Shown: in pieces, positions 34,131-43,375 of the stretch
Numbering within the stretch: the first letter of the stretch is position 1
Layout: each line of letters starts with the position of its first letter
Assembly (NCBI GenBank): GCA_963795805.1
Contig: CAWCIV010000001.1
Location: forward strand, 806,001-870,000
Origin: JALYYC01 sp963795805
GTDB lineage: Bacteria; Chloroflexota; Dormibacteria; CF-121
Reading direction: 5' to 3'
DNA: 64,000 nt
Program-made: the position numbers and the translations under genes
Notes under the pieces: generated by a model
Told to the model about the DNA's origin: nothing
Databases searched by the model: none
What the model saw: the letters and a program-made list of their open reading frames with translations, nothing else

Positions 34131-35168
34131 GTGAACGTGCAGCAGGCTGACGGCAAGGGCCTCGACAAGCTTCTGACCGAGGCGCGCGCGCGGATCGCGG
34201 TCGCCGCCGACGAGCCGGCGCTGGAACGCCTTCGCGTCGAGCTGCTGGGAAAGAAAGGGGCGGTCACGGCCGCGCTCCGGGGCGTGGGCGCGCTTCCCGC
34301 CGACCAGCGCGCGGTCATGGGTGCGCGAGCCAACGCCGTCAAGGCGGAGATCGATACCCTGCTGGCCGACCGTGGCCGGCAACTCCAGGCGACGCGCCTC
34401 GCGGCGCTGGCCGAAACGGAATGGGCTGATGTGACGTTCGTGCCTGGCCCATTGCGTCGCGGGCATCTCCATCCCCTGACGCGCATCCTGCGCGAGGTCA
34501 AGGAAATCTTCTCCCGCCTCGGCTATGAGGTCGCGGTCGGTCCCGAAGTCGAAGACGAGTTCCATAACTTCGAGGCCCTCAACATCCCCGCCGAGCATCC
34601 GGCCCGGGAGACGATGGACTCGTTCTACCTCGACGGCCATGGGCTCCTGCTACGGACGCACACCTCACCGGTCCAGATCCGCTTCATGGAGCAGCACCGA
34701 CCGCCGATCCGCATCATCGCCCCCGGAACCGTGTACCGGCGCGACGCGACCGATCCGGCGCACGGCTCGCAGTTCAACCAGATCGAGGCACTGTGCGTCG
34801 ATCGCGACATTCGATTGTCCGATTTGAAGGGCACGATCGAGTACTTCGCCCGGTCGCTCTTCGGGCCGGATCGCCAGATTCGCATCAGTGGCGACCACTT
34901 TCCGTTCACGGAGCCGAGCATCGGCGCGGCCGTATCCTGTGGGATCTGCGGCGGTACAGGATGCCGCAGCTGCAAGCAGGGCTGGCTGGAAATCATGGGC
35001 GCGGGCATGGTGCACCCCCAGGTCCTTCGCAATGGGGGAATCGACCCCGACCTGTATTCCGGCTTCGCCTTCGGCGCCGGCCTCGAGCGGCTGGCGATGT
35101 TGAAGTACAACGTCGCCGACCTGCGGCTGTTCCTCGAGGACGACGTCCGCTTCTTGAGGCAGTTCTAG
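34131..35168 (+). CDS. pheS: Phenylalanyl-tRNA synthetase alpha subunit
   Basis: Class II catalytic alpha subunit of the heterotetramer, about 345 aa. N-terminal coiled coil (LERLRVELLGKKGAVTAALR), HPLTRILREVKEIFSRLGYEV, motif 2 GTVYRRDATDPAHGSQFNQIE, the Cys-rich GCRSCKQGWLEIMGAGMVHP, and motif 3 GFAFGAGLERLAMLKY. A GGAGG at 34122-34126 supports GTG 34131 or GTG 34137; GTG 34104 is upstream of that SD and is less likely. pheT starts immediately after the stop. Confidence 0.95.
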   Translation: MNVQQADGKGLDKLLTEARARIAVAADEPALERLRVELLGKKGAVTAALRGVGALPADQRAVMGARANAVKAEIDTLLADRGRQLQATRLAALAETEWADVTFVPGPLRRGHLHPLTRILREVKEIFSRLGYEVAVGPEVEDEFHNFEALNIPAEHPARETMDSFYLDGHGLLLRTHTSPVQIRFMEQHRPPIRIIAPGTVYRRDATDPAHGSQFNQIEALCVDRDIRLSDLKGTIEYFARSLFGPDRQIRISGDHFPFTEPSIGAAVSCGICGGTGCRSCKQGWLEIMGAGMVHPQVLRNGGIDPDLYSGFAFGAGLERLAMLKYNVADLRLFLEDDVRFLRQF

Positions 35169-37520
35169 GTGCGCTACTCGCTGGCCTGGCTGAAGGACTA
35201 CGTCGAGATCCCTGATCGCCAGCAGCTGATCGACCGGCTCACCCGCGCCGGGAACGAGGTCGAGCGCGTCGTCGATCAGGGAGGCGACTTCGAGGGCATC
35301 ATCGTCGCCCGCGTCGAGGCCCTTCGACCGCATCCCAACGCCGACAAGCTCCAACTGGCCCTGCTCTCCACCGGGGGGACTGCCGTTGAGGTGGTGACGG
35401 GCGCCACCAACCTCGCGGTCGGCGATTCGGTGCCGCTCGCGGTCACGGGAGCGCGACTCAAAGATCGACGGATCGAGCGCCAGGTCTTTCGCGGGATCCC
35501 ATCGGAGGGCATGCTCTGTTCGGCCATCGAGCTCGGGGTGGGCGAGGATGCCGCAGGGATCCTCATCCTCGATCCGGGCGCCGTGCCTGGCGAGGACGTT
35601 CGCAAGCTCTTCCCGACGGACACGATTCTGGAGATCGAGATCAAATCGAACCGACCGGATCTGCTCTGTCACGTGGGCATCGCCCGCGAGATCAGCGCCC
35701 TCGTCCGCGTCCCATTGCGGCCTCCGAGTGCGAGCGCGACGACGGCCCTGCCATCGGAGCCGCTCGTCCGGCTGGAGTACGCGCGCGCCTGTCGCCGCTT
35801 CGTGGCCCGCCGGTTCACCGGCATCAGGGTCAGCCCGTCGCCGGTCTGGTTGCAGGCGCGCCTGCGAGCGGCCGGGGTGCGCCCGATCAGCAACGTCGTC
35901 GACATCACGAACTACGTGATGCTCGAGCTCGGCCAGCCGATGCACGCCTTCGACCAACGCGGCCTCGACGGGGCGCTCGTGGTCCGCCAGGCTCGCCCGG
36001 GGGAAACGCTCTCCTGCCTCGACGGCAAAACGCGCGACCTGCGCCCCGAGGACATCGTCGTGGCGGACGGGTCACGGGCCCGCGCGCTGGCCGGCATCAT
36101 CGGTGGAACCGACACGGCCGTCGGCGCGGCGACGACCGACATCGTCCTCGAGGCGGCGACGTGGGAGCCGCGCCAGATCCGGGCGTCGTCGCGTATGCAC
36201 GGCGTTCGCACCGAAGCCTCGTCCCGCTTCGAAAAGGGACTCAGCCCTGCCATCAGCGCGCCGGCGATCGAGCGCGCGACGGCCTTGATCGCGGAGCTTG
36301 CCGGCGGGAGACCGGTCGGGCACAACGACGTCTATCCCGATCCGCTGGTGCCGGTGTCGCTCGAGCTGAACGCGGCGCGCATCGACCGCGTCCTCGGCGT
36401 CGCCATCCCGCTTGAGGAAGCTGCCGCCATCCTCGAGCGGCTTGCCTTCGCGGTTCGCCTGACCAGCGACCAGTTGACAGCAACCCCCCCGGATTTCCGC
36501 CTCGATTGCACCATCCCCGAAGACCTGGTGGAGGAGATCGGTCGAATCTACGGTTATGACCGCGTGCCGAGCACGCTGCCCGGCCAGCGCATGCCGGTGC
36601 GCGATCTCTATCAGCGGCAGGATGTCGATGAGATCGCGCGCGATCTGCTGGTCGGGCTCGCCTTCGATGAGGCGCTTACGAACAGCCTGGTCAGCGAAAA
36701 GACCACGGCGGACATCCGGTTACCGGCTGCCCCGGCCGCCCGTGCGCGTCTGCGAAACCCGATGGTCGAAAACCGTGATGCGCTGCGCGCCAGCCTGTTG
36801 CCCGGGCTGCTGGAGGCGCTGGCCCTCAATGCCCGTCAGGATCAACCGGGGGCCCGACTCCTCGAACTTGGCACCGTGTTCTGGAAGGGGGAAGAGGCCG
36901 TCCACGAGCCGCGGGTGCTGGGAATCGGCGTGCATGTCGCCGGCGGAGCCGAGCCGGCGCTCGCCGGCCTTCGTGAGGTGCAGCAGGCGCTCGCCGTGCT
37001 CCGGGATCGCGTCGGCTTGCCGCCGCTGACCTTCCTACAGGGAAAGGGACCGGGCTGGCATCCGGGTCGTACCGCGGAGATCCATGACGAGAATGGGCTC
37101 GTCGGCATGGTCGGCGAGGTGCATCCGAGCGTGCTGGTGGCCCTCGGGCTGCCCGGCCGCGCAGTCGCGGCCGAGGTGCTATTCGACCGCTTCGTCGATT
37201 TCGGCCGACGCACGCCAACGGCGCGCCCGCTGCCGCGGTTTCCCGGCATCCGCCGGGACATTACGGTCGTGATTCGGGGCCAGATCGCCGCCAGCGAGCT
37301 CGTGCAAGTTATGCAGCGGCTCGGTGGTTACACGTTGCGGGAGATTTCTATGCTTAATGAATATCAGGGATCGCAAGTGGGGGCCGGTGCCCGGAGCCTC
37401 TCGTTCCGGCTGCAGTTCCAGGCGGGCGATCGAACCCTTACGAGTGAGGAAGTCTCCGCCACCTACCAGCGCATCGTCGACGGGCTCAAGCAGGAGTTCG
37501 ACGCGGAGGTGCGCGCCTGA
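35169..37520 (+). CDS. pheT: Phenylalanyl-tRNA synthetase beta subunit
   Basis: A 783-residue beta subunit with the usual domain order: an N-terminal EMAP-like tRNA-binding OB fold (GDFEGIIVARVEALRPHPNADKL), the B3/B4 editing domain (SNVVDITNYVMLELGQPMHAFD), the B5 domain, a catalytic-like core (LVEEIGRIYGYDRVPSTLPG, NPMVENRDALRASLLPGLLE), and a C-terminal anticodon-binding FDX-ACB domain (RFPGIRRDITVVI, ending EFDAEVRA). The GTG start follows the pheS stop directly. The stop overlaps the cvpA ATG by one base. Confidence 0.96.
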   Translation: MRYSLAWLKDYVEIPDRQQLIDRLTRAGNEVERVVDQGGDFEGIIVARVEALRPHPNADKLQLALLSTGGTAVEVVTGATNLAVGDSVPLAVTGARLKDRRIERQVFRGIPSEGMLCSAIELGVGEDAAGILILDPGAVPGEDVRKLFPTDTILEIEIKSNRPDLLCHVGIAREISALVRVPLRPPSASATTALPSEPLVRLEYARACRRFVARRFTGIRVSPSPVWLQARLRAAGVRPISNVVDITNYVMLELGQPMHAFDQRGLDGALVVRQARPGETLSCLDGKTRDLRPEDIVVADGSRARALAGIIGGTDTAVGAATTDIVLEAATWEPRQIRASSRMHGVRTEASSRFEKGLSPAISAPAIERATALIAELAGGRPVGHNDVYPDPLVPVSLELNAARIDRVLGVAIPLEEAAAILERLAFAVRLTSDQLTATPPDFRLDCTIPEDLVEEIGRIYGYDRVPSTLPGQRMPVRDLYQRQDVDEIARDLLVGLAFDEALTNSLVSEKTTADIRLPAAPAARARLRNPMVENRDALRASLLPGLLEALALNARQDQPGARLLELGTVFWKGEEAVHEPRVLGIGVHVAGGAEPALAGLREVQQALAVLRDRVGLPPLTFLQGKGPGWHPGRTAEIHDENGLVGMVGEVHPSVLVALGLPGRAVAAEVLFDRFVDFGRRTPTARPLPRFPGIRRDITVVIRGQIAASELVQVMQRLGGYTLREISMLNEYQGSQVGAGARSLSFRLQFQAGDRTLTSEEVSATYQRIVDGLKQEFDAEVRA

Positions 37521-38080
37521 TGAACACCCTTGATCTGATCATCATCCTTCTGTTACTTGGCAACATGGCGCTCGGCTGGATTTTCGGCCTGATTCGGCGC
37601 GCGGTGGCCTTCGCCGGCCTGTTCGCCGGGCTTGGTGCCGCAACGTTGACCAGCGCCAACACCTCCGGCTACATCGCCAATTCCTTCGGCATCACGTCGG
37701 CTATCTGGGCCCATGTCATCACCTATACCATCGTCGTCACCTTTGCGGTGGTCCTGTTCGAGGTCCTCGGCGCGGTCTACCAGCGCCATCTGGACGCCCT
37801 CATCGCGCCGGCGTTCGATCGTCTCTCCGGGGTTCTCGCTGGAGGCGTCCTCGGCGCCTTCGAGGTCACCGTCATCCTGATCGTGGGCGTTGGGCTGGTG
37901 ACCACGGCCTTGCCAGCCGGCTACGGTGCGCCGCCGGCCTTCCTGACCTGGCGCGAATGGTTCAGCACGTCATCGCTGGCTCCCCACTTCTACAGCCTGG
38001 AGCCGATCACGAGCGCGATCTTCTCCATGGTGCTGCCCACGAGCATCAGCTCGTACTTCACGCAACTGATCTCCCACTAG
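37520..38080 (+). CDS. CvpA family membrane protein
   Basis: A 186-residue protein with four hydrophobic segments (about residues 3-20, 25-45, 62-85, 105-130) and the opening NTLDLIIILLLLGNMALGWIFGLIRRAV, typical of CvpA/colicin V production proteins. The family is an inner-membrane protein of unclear molecular role. It is translationally coupled to pheT. The 97-nt gap to mpg holds two similar short hairpins (see findings). Confidence 0.75.
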   Translation: MNTLDLIIILLLLGNMALGWIFGLIRRAVAFAGLFAGLGAATLTSANTSGYIANSFGITSAIWAHVITYTIVVTFAVVLFEVLGAVYQRHLDALIAPAFDRLSGVLAGGVLGAFEVTVILIVGVGLVTTALPAGYGAPPAFLTWREWFSTSSLAPHFYSLEPITSAIFSMVLPTSISSYFTQLISH

Positions 38081-38177
38081 CCGAGCGCGGCTAATCGTTG
38101 CGCCGCCACGGCCGAGCGTGGCTAGGCCGTAACCGGGTATCGTCCGCAACGTTCAGCCTGGTCGTCAGGCCGGTAGA

Positions 38178-38792
38178 TTGTTCGGCGACGTGATCCACCT
38201 AACGCCTCGACTTCCGCGCCGGTTCTATGCCCGTGATCCAGTCCTGGTGGCGCGCGATTTGTTGGGCCGGACCCTCTTCTACCGGACGCCGGTAGGCGTG
38301 CTGGCTGGCCGCATCGTCGAGACGGAGGCGTATACCGGGCTGGCCGACCCCGCCTCGCACGCCTACCGCGGCCAGACCGCCCGCAATGGTGTCATGTTCG
38401 GTCGGGCGGGGTTCACCTACGTCTACTTCAGCTACGGGATGCATCACTGTCTCAACGTCACCGCGGACGTACCTGGGACCCCGGGAGCGGTCCTGCTGCG
38501 CGCCCTGGAGCCCCTTGCCGGGCAGCCGATCATGCGGTCGCGTGGTGATACCGGACCCGAGGCCCGCTTGTTGAGTGGCCCGGGCAAGATCGGGCGGGCC
38601 TTCGGCCTCACCCTCGCCGACAATGGCCGCGACCTGACCCGCGGGCCGCTCGGCATCGCCGCGGGAAACCCCCTCAAAGACGAGGATGTGGCCATCACGC
38701 CCCGCATCGGGATCAGCCGAGCCGTCGAGCTTCCTTACCGCTTCAGCGTGCGCGCGAGCAGGGCAGTCTCGGGCCGGCGGTCGGCGTCATAG
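38178..38792 (+). CDS. mpg: 3-methyladenine DNA glycosylase (AAG/MPG type)
   Basis: Monofunctional alkyladenine glycosylase of the human AAG fold. RRFYARDPVLVARDLLGRTL, then IVETEAYTGLADPASHAYRG with the catalytic Glu, NGVMFGRAGFTYVYFSYGMHHCLNV, and LLSGPGKIGRAFGL. TTG 38178 is preceded by a TAGATT box that overlaps it, so either a leaderless transcript from TTG or GTG 38190 is possible. About 205 aa, normal length. The 3' end converges with the pbp gene; the 30-nt gap has no obvious terminator. Confidence 0.93.
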   Translation: MFGDVIHLTPRLPRRFYARDPVLVARDLLGRTLFYRTPVGVLAGRIVETEAYTGLADPASHAYRGQTARNGVMFGRAGFTYVYFSYGMHHCLNVTADVPGTPGAVLLRALEPLAGQPIMRSRGDTGPEARLLSGPGKIGRAFGLTLADNGRDLTRGPLGIAAGNPLKDEDVAITPRIGISRAVELPYRFSVRASRAVSGRRSAS

Positions 38793-38822
38793 GCCGGGTG
38801 CCAATCAGAGCGAGGACCAGCA

Positions 38823-41321
38823 CTAGGGGAGAACGATGGTCAGGGTCTGCGCCGCCGGGGCGTTCGCCGGGTTGTAGTCGTAGGCCTGCACGGTCAGCGT
38901 ATGACTGCTGCCTGAGCTCCCGGTGACGACGAAGGTGTACGGCGCTGTCGAGATGCGCACGGCAGTCTTGCTCCTGTCGAGGAAGAAGTCCACCTCTTTG
39001 ACGGCCTCGTCGTCGGAAGCCTGTGCCGTTACCAGCACGGTGCCGTCGGGCTGCACCGCCTGGGTGACCGAGAGCGTTGGCGGCGTCGTTTCCGTCAGCA
39101 ACTGGCAGGCCTGGGTCGGTGGCTGGGGGTTGTTCTTGTCTTTCATGTCGTCCGGGTACCCGGCCGGATAGATGAGGAAGGTCTTGAGCGCGGTGAGGTT
39201 CAGCGGGATGTCCGGTGTGGCGAGCAATCCATCGGTCGTGCAGACCCTTACCTGGCGATACCAGTCGTCATCACGCGTCGGGGCATTCCCGGCAATGAAC
39301 CAGTCGGTCACCGTCTGCCCCGCGCAGGTGGCGGTCGCCTTCAGGCCGCTGGCCTTGCAGACCGTGAGCTTCTTCAGGCCGTCAGGCGCGGCGAAATCGT
39401 GGACCGGCAGCGGTGCGACATAGCTGTTGAAGATGTCGCGGAAGATCAGGCCTGCGCCCTGCACACCCCACACCACGTTCAGGTTGGAGTTCACGTTGGC
39501 GGCACAGCCGCCGGCGCACGTGTGGCCCATCCAGGTGCCGATCACGACATCGGGGTTGTAGCCGACCAGCCAGGAGTCATGCCAGTTCTCAGTCGTCCCG
39601 GTCTTGGCGGCAAAGGGCCGCTTGATATTCAGGGCCGCGCCGACCGGCTTGAGGATGTCACTCATCAGGTAGGCGACCTGCGGGGAGAGGACGCGGACCC
39701 CCGGGTTCGGCTTCCACTCCTGGAGGATCTTGCCGCTACTGTCCTGCACCTTGAGGATGACGGTCGGATCGTGGTAGATCCCGCCCGAGGCGAAGACGCC
39801 GTAGGCGTTGAAGTGCTGCAGGGGTAAGACCTCGGTCGACCCGATCGCCTGGGCAAGCCCACGCTCCGGGGTCAGGTTCGCGCCTGTCAGGCCCATCATT
39901 CGGGCCGTCTGGAAGACGCGGTCGTAGCCGAGCTGCTTCATCAGCAACAGGGCCGGAATGTTGCGCGACTCCTCGAGGGCGCGCCGGATGGTGATCACGC
40001 CCTCGCTGCGATGGTCCCAGTCGACGAAGGCATGGCCATCGATCTTCCCCTGCGTGTCGTTGATCAGGGTTGACGGGGCGATGCCATTGGAGAGGGCGGT
40101 GGCGTAGACATAGACCTTGAACGATGAGCCGGGCTGGCGCCCCTGGCCATCGGTGATGACGTTGTACTGACCGCCGATCCCCTGGTCGTAGTAATTTGCA
40201 CTGCCGACCATGGCCAGCACCTGGCCGGTGTTGGGGTCGATCACCTCCGCAGCGCCGTTGTTCACGTTCCGCGCCTTGAGGTCGGCGCGGTTCACCTCGG
40301 TGGTGACAGCCTTTTCCGCCACCTGTTGGAGCGGCAGATCAAGCGTGGTCCAGACCGATAGGCCGCCGGACTGGACGACGGCATCGCCGTACTGCTTCCC
40401 CAGCTGGGTCAGCACGTAGTCGACAAACCATGGGGCCTTGACATCCCGCTGGATGCTGCCGTTTTTGTAGACGAGTGGCTCCTTGAGCGCGGCCACGTAC
40501 TCCTTGTCCGTGATGTAGTGATCGCGGAGAAGGGCTTTGAGCACGATCCCCTGGCGCGCGGTGGCATTGGCGCTGGTCTGCGGGTTCAGGGGATCGTACT
40601 GGGTGGGCGAATTCGGGATCGCGGCAAGCATCGCCGCCTCGGCGATGTCGAGGGTCTTCGCGGACTTCGCGAAGTACGTCTGCGCGGCGGCCTCGATGCC
40701 ATAGGCTTCGTGGCCGTAGAAGATCTGATTGAGATAGAGCGTGATGATGTCGTTCTTCGAATACCGACGCTCGATCTCCAGCGCCAATGCCGCTTCCCGG
40801 ATCTTGCGCTCGAGCGAGACATCGCTTCCAACGAACATCCGCTTGACCAACTGCTGGGTGATCGTGCTGGCACCCTGGACCACATGTTGGTGCGTCAGGT
40901 CGGCGATCGCCGCGCCGACCGTCCGCTGGAAGTCGATACCGTGATGGGTGTAGAACTGACGGTCCTCGAGCGCGATGGTGGCCTGCACCAGGTGGGGCGA
41001 GATCGCGGCCAGCGGCACGACAGTTCGGACCACGCCCTCGGTGTGTTTGACGTAGAGGAGCGTGCCGTACCGGTCGTAGATCCTGGTCGCCTGGGCGAGT
41101 TCCTTGGGGTTGAGCGAGCTCGGGTCGGGGAGGTCGCGGGTGTAGGTCTGGTATTTATCGTAGGCCTCTGCGCCGCCGCTGAGGCCGAGCGTCGCAAAAA
41201 TGGTAAGCCCGATCACGAGCAGCTTGGGACCATGGCCGCGACGACGGTGTCGGGCTCGCCGGACGATCCCGAGCACGCGGATCGCGGCGCGCCGTGCAAG
41301 CCGTTGCCTCTCTGTCAGCAC
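38823..41321 (-). CDS. Class A penicillin-binding protein with C-terminal Ig-like domain
   Basis: Bifunctional murein glycosyltransferase/transpeptidase, 832 aa from GTG 41321. N-terminal membrane helix (LLVIGLTIFATLGLSG), GT51 domain with the catalytic ALEDRQFYTHHGID and GASTITQQLVKRM, and a transpeptidase domain with QPGSSFK (SxxK), SRN (SxN) and AKTGTTENW (KTG). After a Cys-containing linker the C-terminal 90 residues (TPPTLSVTQAV, then TLTVQAYDYNP) resemble a bacterial Ig/FN3-like fold. A TATAAC box 4 nt upstream on the - strand suggests a leaderless message. It is the only clear - strand gene here, divergent from tyrS. Confidence 0.93.
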   Translation of the reverse strand: MLTERQRLARRAAIRVLGIVRRARHRRRGHGPKLLVIGLTIFATLGLSGGAEAYDKYQTYTRDLPDPSSLNPKELAQATRIYDRYGTLLYVKHTEGVVRTVVPLAAISPHLVQATIALEDRQFYTHHGIDFQRTVGAAIADLTHQHVVQGASTITQQLVKRMFVGSDVSLERKIREAALALEIERRYSKNDIITLYLNQIFYGHEAYGIEAAAQTYFAKSAKTLDIAEAAMLAAIPNSPTQYDPLNPQTSANATARQGIVLKALLRDHYITDKEYVAALKEPLVYKNGSIQRDVKAPWFVDYVLTQLGKQYGDAVVQSGGLSVWTTLDLPLQQVAEKAVTTEVNRADLKARNVNNGAAEVIDPNTGQVLAMVGSANYYDQGIGGQYNVITDGQGRQPGSSFKVYVYATALSNGIAPSTLINDTQGKIDGHAFVDWDHRSEGVITIRRALEESRNIPALLLMKQLGYDRVFQTARMMGLTGANLTPERGLAQAIGSTEVLPLQHFNAYGVFASGGIYHDPTVILKVQDSSGKILQEWKPNPGVRVLSPQVAYLMSDILKPVGAALNIKRPFAAKTGTTENWHDSWLVGYNPDVVIGTWMGHTCAGGCAANVNSNLNVVWGVQGAGLIFRDIFNSYVAPLPVHDFAAPDGLKKLTVCKASGLKATATCAGQTVTDWFIAGNAPTRDDDWYRQVRVCTTDGLLATPDIPLNLTALKTFLIYPAGYPDDMKDKNNPQPPTQACQLLTETTPPTLSVTQAVQPDGTVLVTAQASDDEAVKEVDFFLDRSKTAVRISTAPYTFVVTGSSGSSHTLTVQAYDYNPANAPAAQTLTIVLP

Positions 41322-41325
41322 CGCG

Positions 41326-41331
41326 GTTATA
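41326..41331 (-). promoter_or_regulatory. -10 box (TATAAC) of the pbp gene
   Basis: On the - strand TATAAC ends 4 nt before GTG 41321, so transcription would begin at or just inside the start codon. The box is one mismatch from TATAAT. Confidence 0.4.
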
Positions 41332-41377
41332 ACGGCGGCGCTCGTAAAACAGCACAGTCCTCGAATACAGCCGCGTA

Positions 41378-41383
41378 TATACT
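41378..41383 (+). promoter_or_regulatory. -10 box (TATACT) of tyrS
   Basis: TATACT 48 nt before ATG 41431, divergent to the pbp promoter. The leader is too short for a T-box riboswitch. Confidence 0.45.
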
Positions 41384-41430
41384 CGGCGTCTGGAACGCGT
41401 GACGAAACAGTGAAGGAACAACAAACCCAC

Positions 41431-42600
41431 ATGACGGGCGCCTGGGAAACGCTGACCGGTGGTGCCGTCGAGATCGTCGACCGCACTCACCTGAAGGCTC
41501 GCATCGATCGTGGCGATGCCCTGCGCGTCAAGCTCGGGCTCGATCCGACCAGGCCGGACATCCATCTGGGGCACACGGTGCCGCTCCGGGAACTGCGGCG
41601 CTTCCAGGACTACGGACACACCGCTGTGCTCATCATCGGCGATACCACCGCCCGTATCGGCGATCCGTCGGGACAGAGCGTCACCAGGCCGCAGCTGACC
41701 CGCGCGGAGGTGGACGAGGCGGCGAAGACCTACCTCAAGCAGGCCTGGAAAATCCTCGACGCCGGCCGCACCGAGGTTCGCCACCAAACCGAGTGGTTCG
41801 ACAAGATGACGCTGGATGACATCGTCGGCTTGATGAGCAAGTACACGGTGGCGCGCATGCTGGCGCGTGACGACTTCGCCAAGCGCACCAGGGAGGGAAG
41901 GCCTGTAAGCCTCCATGAGTTGCTCTACCCGCTCCTCCAGGGCTATGACTCCGTCGCGGTTCGCTCCGACGTCGAGCTCGGTGGGACCGACCAGACGTTC
42001 AACCTGCTCGTCGGCCGCGATTTGCAGGAGGCTTTCGGGCAGCCGCCGCAGGACATCCTGACGATGCCGTTGCTCGAAGGGACCGATGGGGTCCAGAAGA
42101 TGAGTAAGAGCCTCGACAACTACATCGGAATCGACGAACCGCCCGATGTGATCTACCGAAAAGCCCTCGCGGTGCCGGACCAGTTGGTCCTGCGCTACTT
42201 CACCCTGGTCACGGACGCATCCGCCGACGAGGTGGCCGCGGAGGCGGCGGCGCTGCGGACGGGGGAGAATCCCCGCGATGTGAAGCGTCGCCTGGCGGAG
42301 CGACTGGTGCGGCAATTCCACCCTGACGCCGGCCCCGATGCCTACCGCGGCGCCGATGGGGCCTTCAAGACGGCAGGACCAGCCGAGGTCGTTGTCGATG
42401 CCGAGGAGCGGCCGGTGGGTCAGCTCTTTCTGGATGCCGGTTTGGTGGCGAGCAAAAGTGAGGCACGCCGGCTCGCAGCCCAACACGGGCTCACGATCAA
42501 CAACCAGCCAGTGGCCTCCGTTGACGATCGGGTCATCCCCGGCGACGGGTGGGTGTTGCGACGCGGTGCGCATCGGATGGTGCGCCTGACGGTGCGCTAA
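41431..42600 (+). CDS. tyrS: Tyrosyl-tRNA synthetase
   Basis: Class I TyrRS, about 389 aa. Rossmann core with LGLDPTRPDIHLGHTVPL (HIGH motif HLGH), TARIGDPSGQS, VELGGTDQTFNLLVGR, and KMSKSLDNYIGI. The C-terminal S4-like RNA-binding domain reads LFLDAGLVASKSEARRLAAQHGL. ATG 41431 is chosen; GTG 41410 (seven residues longer) is closer to the promoter and cannot be excluded. The TyrZ-like sequence (HLGH, short anticodon domain) fits a bacterial second-class TyrRS. Confidence 0.95.
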   Translation: MTGAWETLTGGAVEIVDRTHLKARIDRGDALRVKLGLDPTRPDIHLGHTVPLRELRRFQDYGHTAVLIIGDTTARIGDPSGQSVTRPQLTRAEVDEAAKTYLKQAWKILDAGRTEVRHQTEWFDKMTLDDIVGLMSKYTVARMLARDDFAKRTREGRPVSLHELLYPLLQGYDSVAVRSDVELGGTDQTFNLLVGRDLQEAFGQPPQDILTMPLLEGTDGVQKMSKSLDNYIGIDEPPDVIYRKALAVPDQLVLRYFTLVTDASADEVAAEAAALRTGENPRDVKRRLAERLVRQFHPDAGPDAYRGADGAFKTAGPAEVVVDAEERPVGQLFLDAGLVASKSEARRLAAQHGLTINNQPVASVDDRVIPGDGWVLRRGAHRMVRLTVR

Positions 42601-42617
42601 ACTTCGTCCACAAACTG

Positions 42618-43373
42618 ATGTCTGGACATTCAAAGTGGTCGTCGATCAAGCACAAGAAGGGCCTGACAGACGCGCGGAAGGGTCAGCAGTTCACCAAGAT
42701 GGCCCGGGAGATCTCGATCGCGGCGCGGGAAGGCGGGGGGAACCCGGACGGGAATTACCGGCTCCGGCTGGCGATCGAAAAAGCGCGAAACGTCAACATG
42801 CCGCATGACAACATCCAGCGCGCCATCAAGCGCGGCATGGGCGAGCTTGGCGGCGGCCAGATGGAGGAGCTCCGCTTCGAGGGATACGGTCCCCACGGTG
42901 TCGCCATCATGGTTGACAGCGTGACCGACAATCGAAACCGCACCAGCGGCGAGGTCCGCAACCTGTTCAGCCGAGCGGGCGGTAACCTGGGGGCGACCGG
43001 CAGCGTCAGCTGGATGTTCACGCGCCAGGGCCAGATCGTCGTCGATGCGGATGGCCGCGATCCTGACGAGGTCGGCCTCGAGGCCATCGACCTGGGCGCG
43101 ACCGACGCCCGCATCGATCGCAAGACCGTCGAGGTGATCACTGATCCAGCCCGGTTGGAGCCGGTCCAGGAAGGCCTGAAAAAGAAGGGATTCAAGATCG
43201 AATCCGCCGAGGTCTCGATGAGCGCGTCGCAGGTCGTCACCGTCGATGAGAACAAGGCGCCGAGCGTTCTGAAGCTGATCGACCAGCTCGAGGAACACGA
43301 TGATGTGCAGTCGGTGTACTCGAACATCGAGATCCCGGCCGACGTCATGGAACGCATCAGCGAACGCGTCTGA
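42618..43373 (+). CDS. yebC: YebC/PmpR family transcriptional regulator or translation factor
   Basis: A 251-residue YebC: SGHSKWSSIKHKKGLTDARK, FTKMAREISIAAREGGG, NMPHDNIQRAIKRG, and EGYGPHGVAIMVDSVTDNRNRT. Family members bind DNA near ruvC in some species, and YebC2-type homologues help polyproline translation. ATG 42618 gives the universal MSGHSKW start. ruvCAB follows directly, a conserved arrangement. Confidence 0.94.
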   Translation: MSGHSKWSSIKHKKGLTDARKGQQFTKMAREISIAAREGGGNPDGNYRLRLAIEKARNVNMPHDNIQRAIKRGMGELGGGQMEELRFEGYGPHGVAIMVDSVTDNRNRTSGEVRNLFSRAGGNLGATGSVSWMFTRQGQIVVDADGRDPDEVGLEAIDLGATDARIDRKTVEVITDPARLEPVQEGLKKKGFKIESAEVSMSASQVVTVDENKAPSVLKLIDQLEEHDDVQSVYSNIEIPADVMERISERV

Positions 43374-43375
43374 CC

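Noticed and set aside
40518..41402. 295-codon + strand open frame opposite the pbp gene
   Set aside because: Shadow of the - strand PBP; the pbp frame contains all catalytic motifs.
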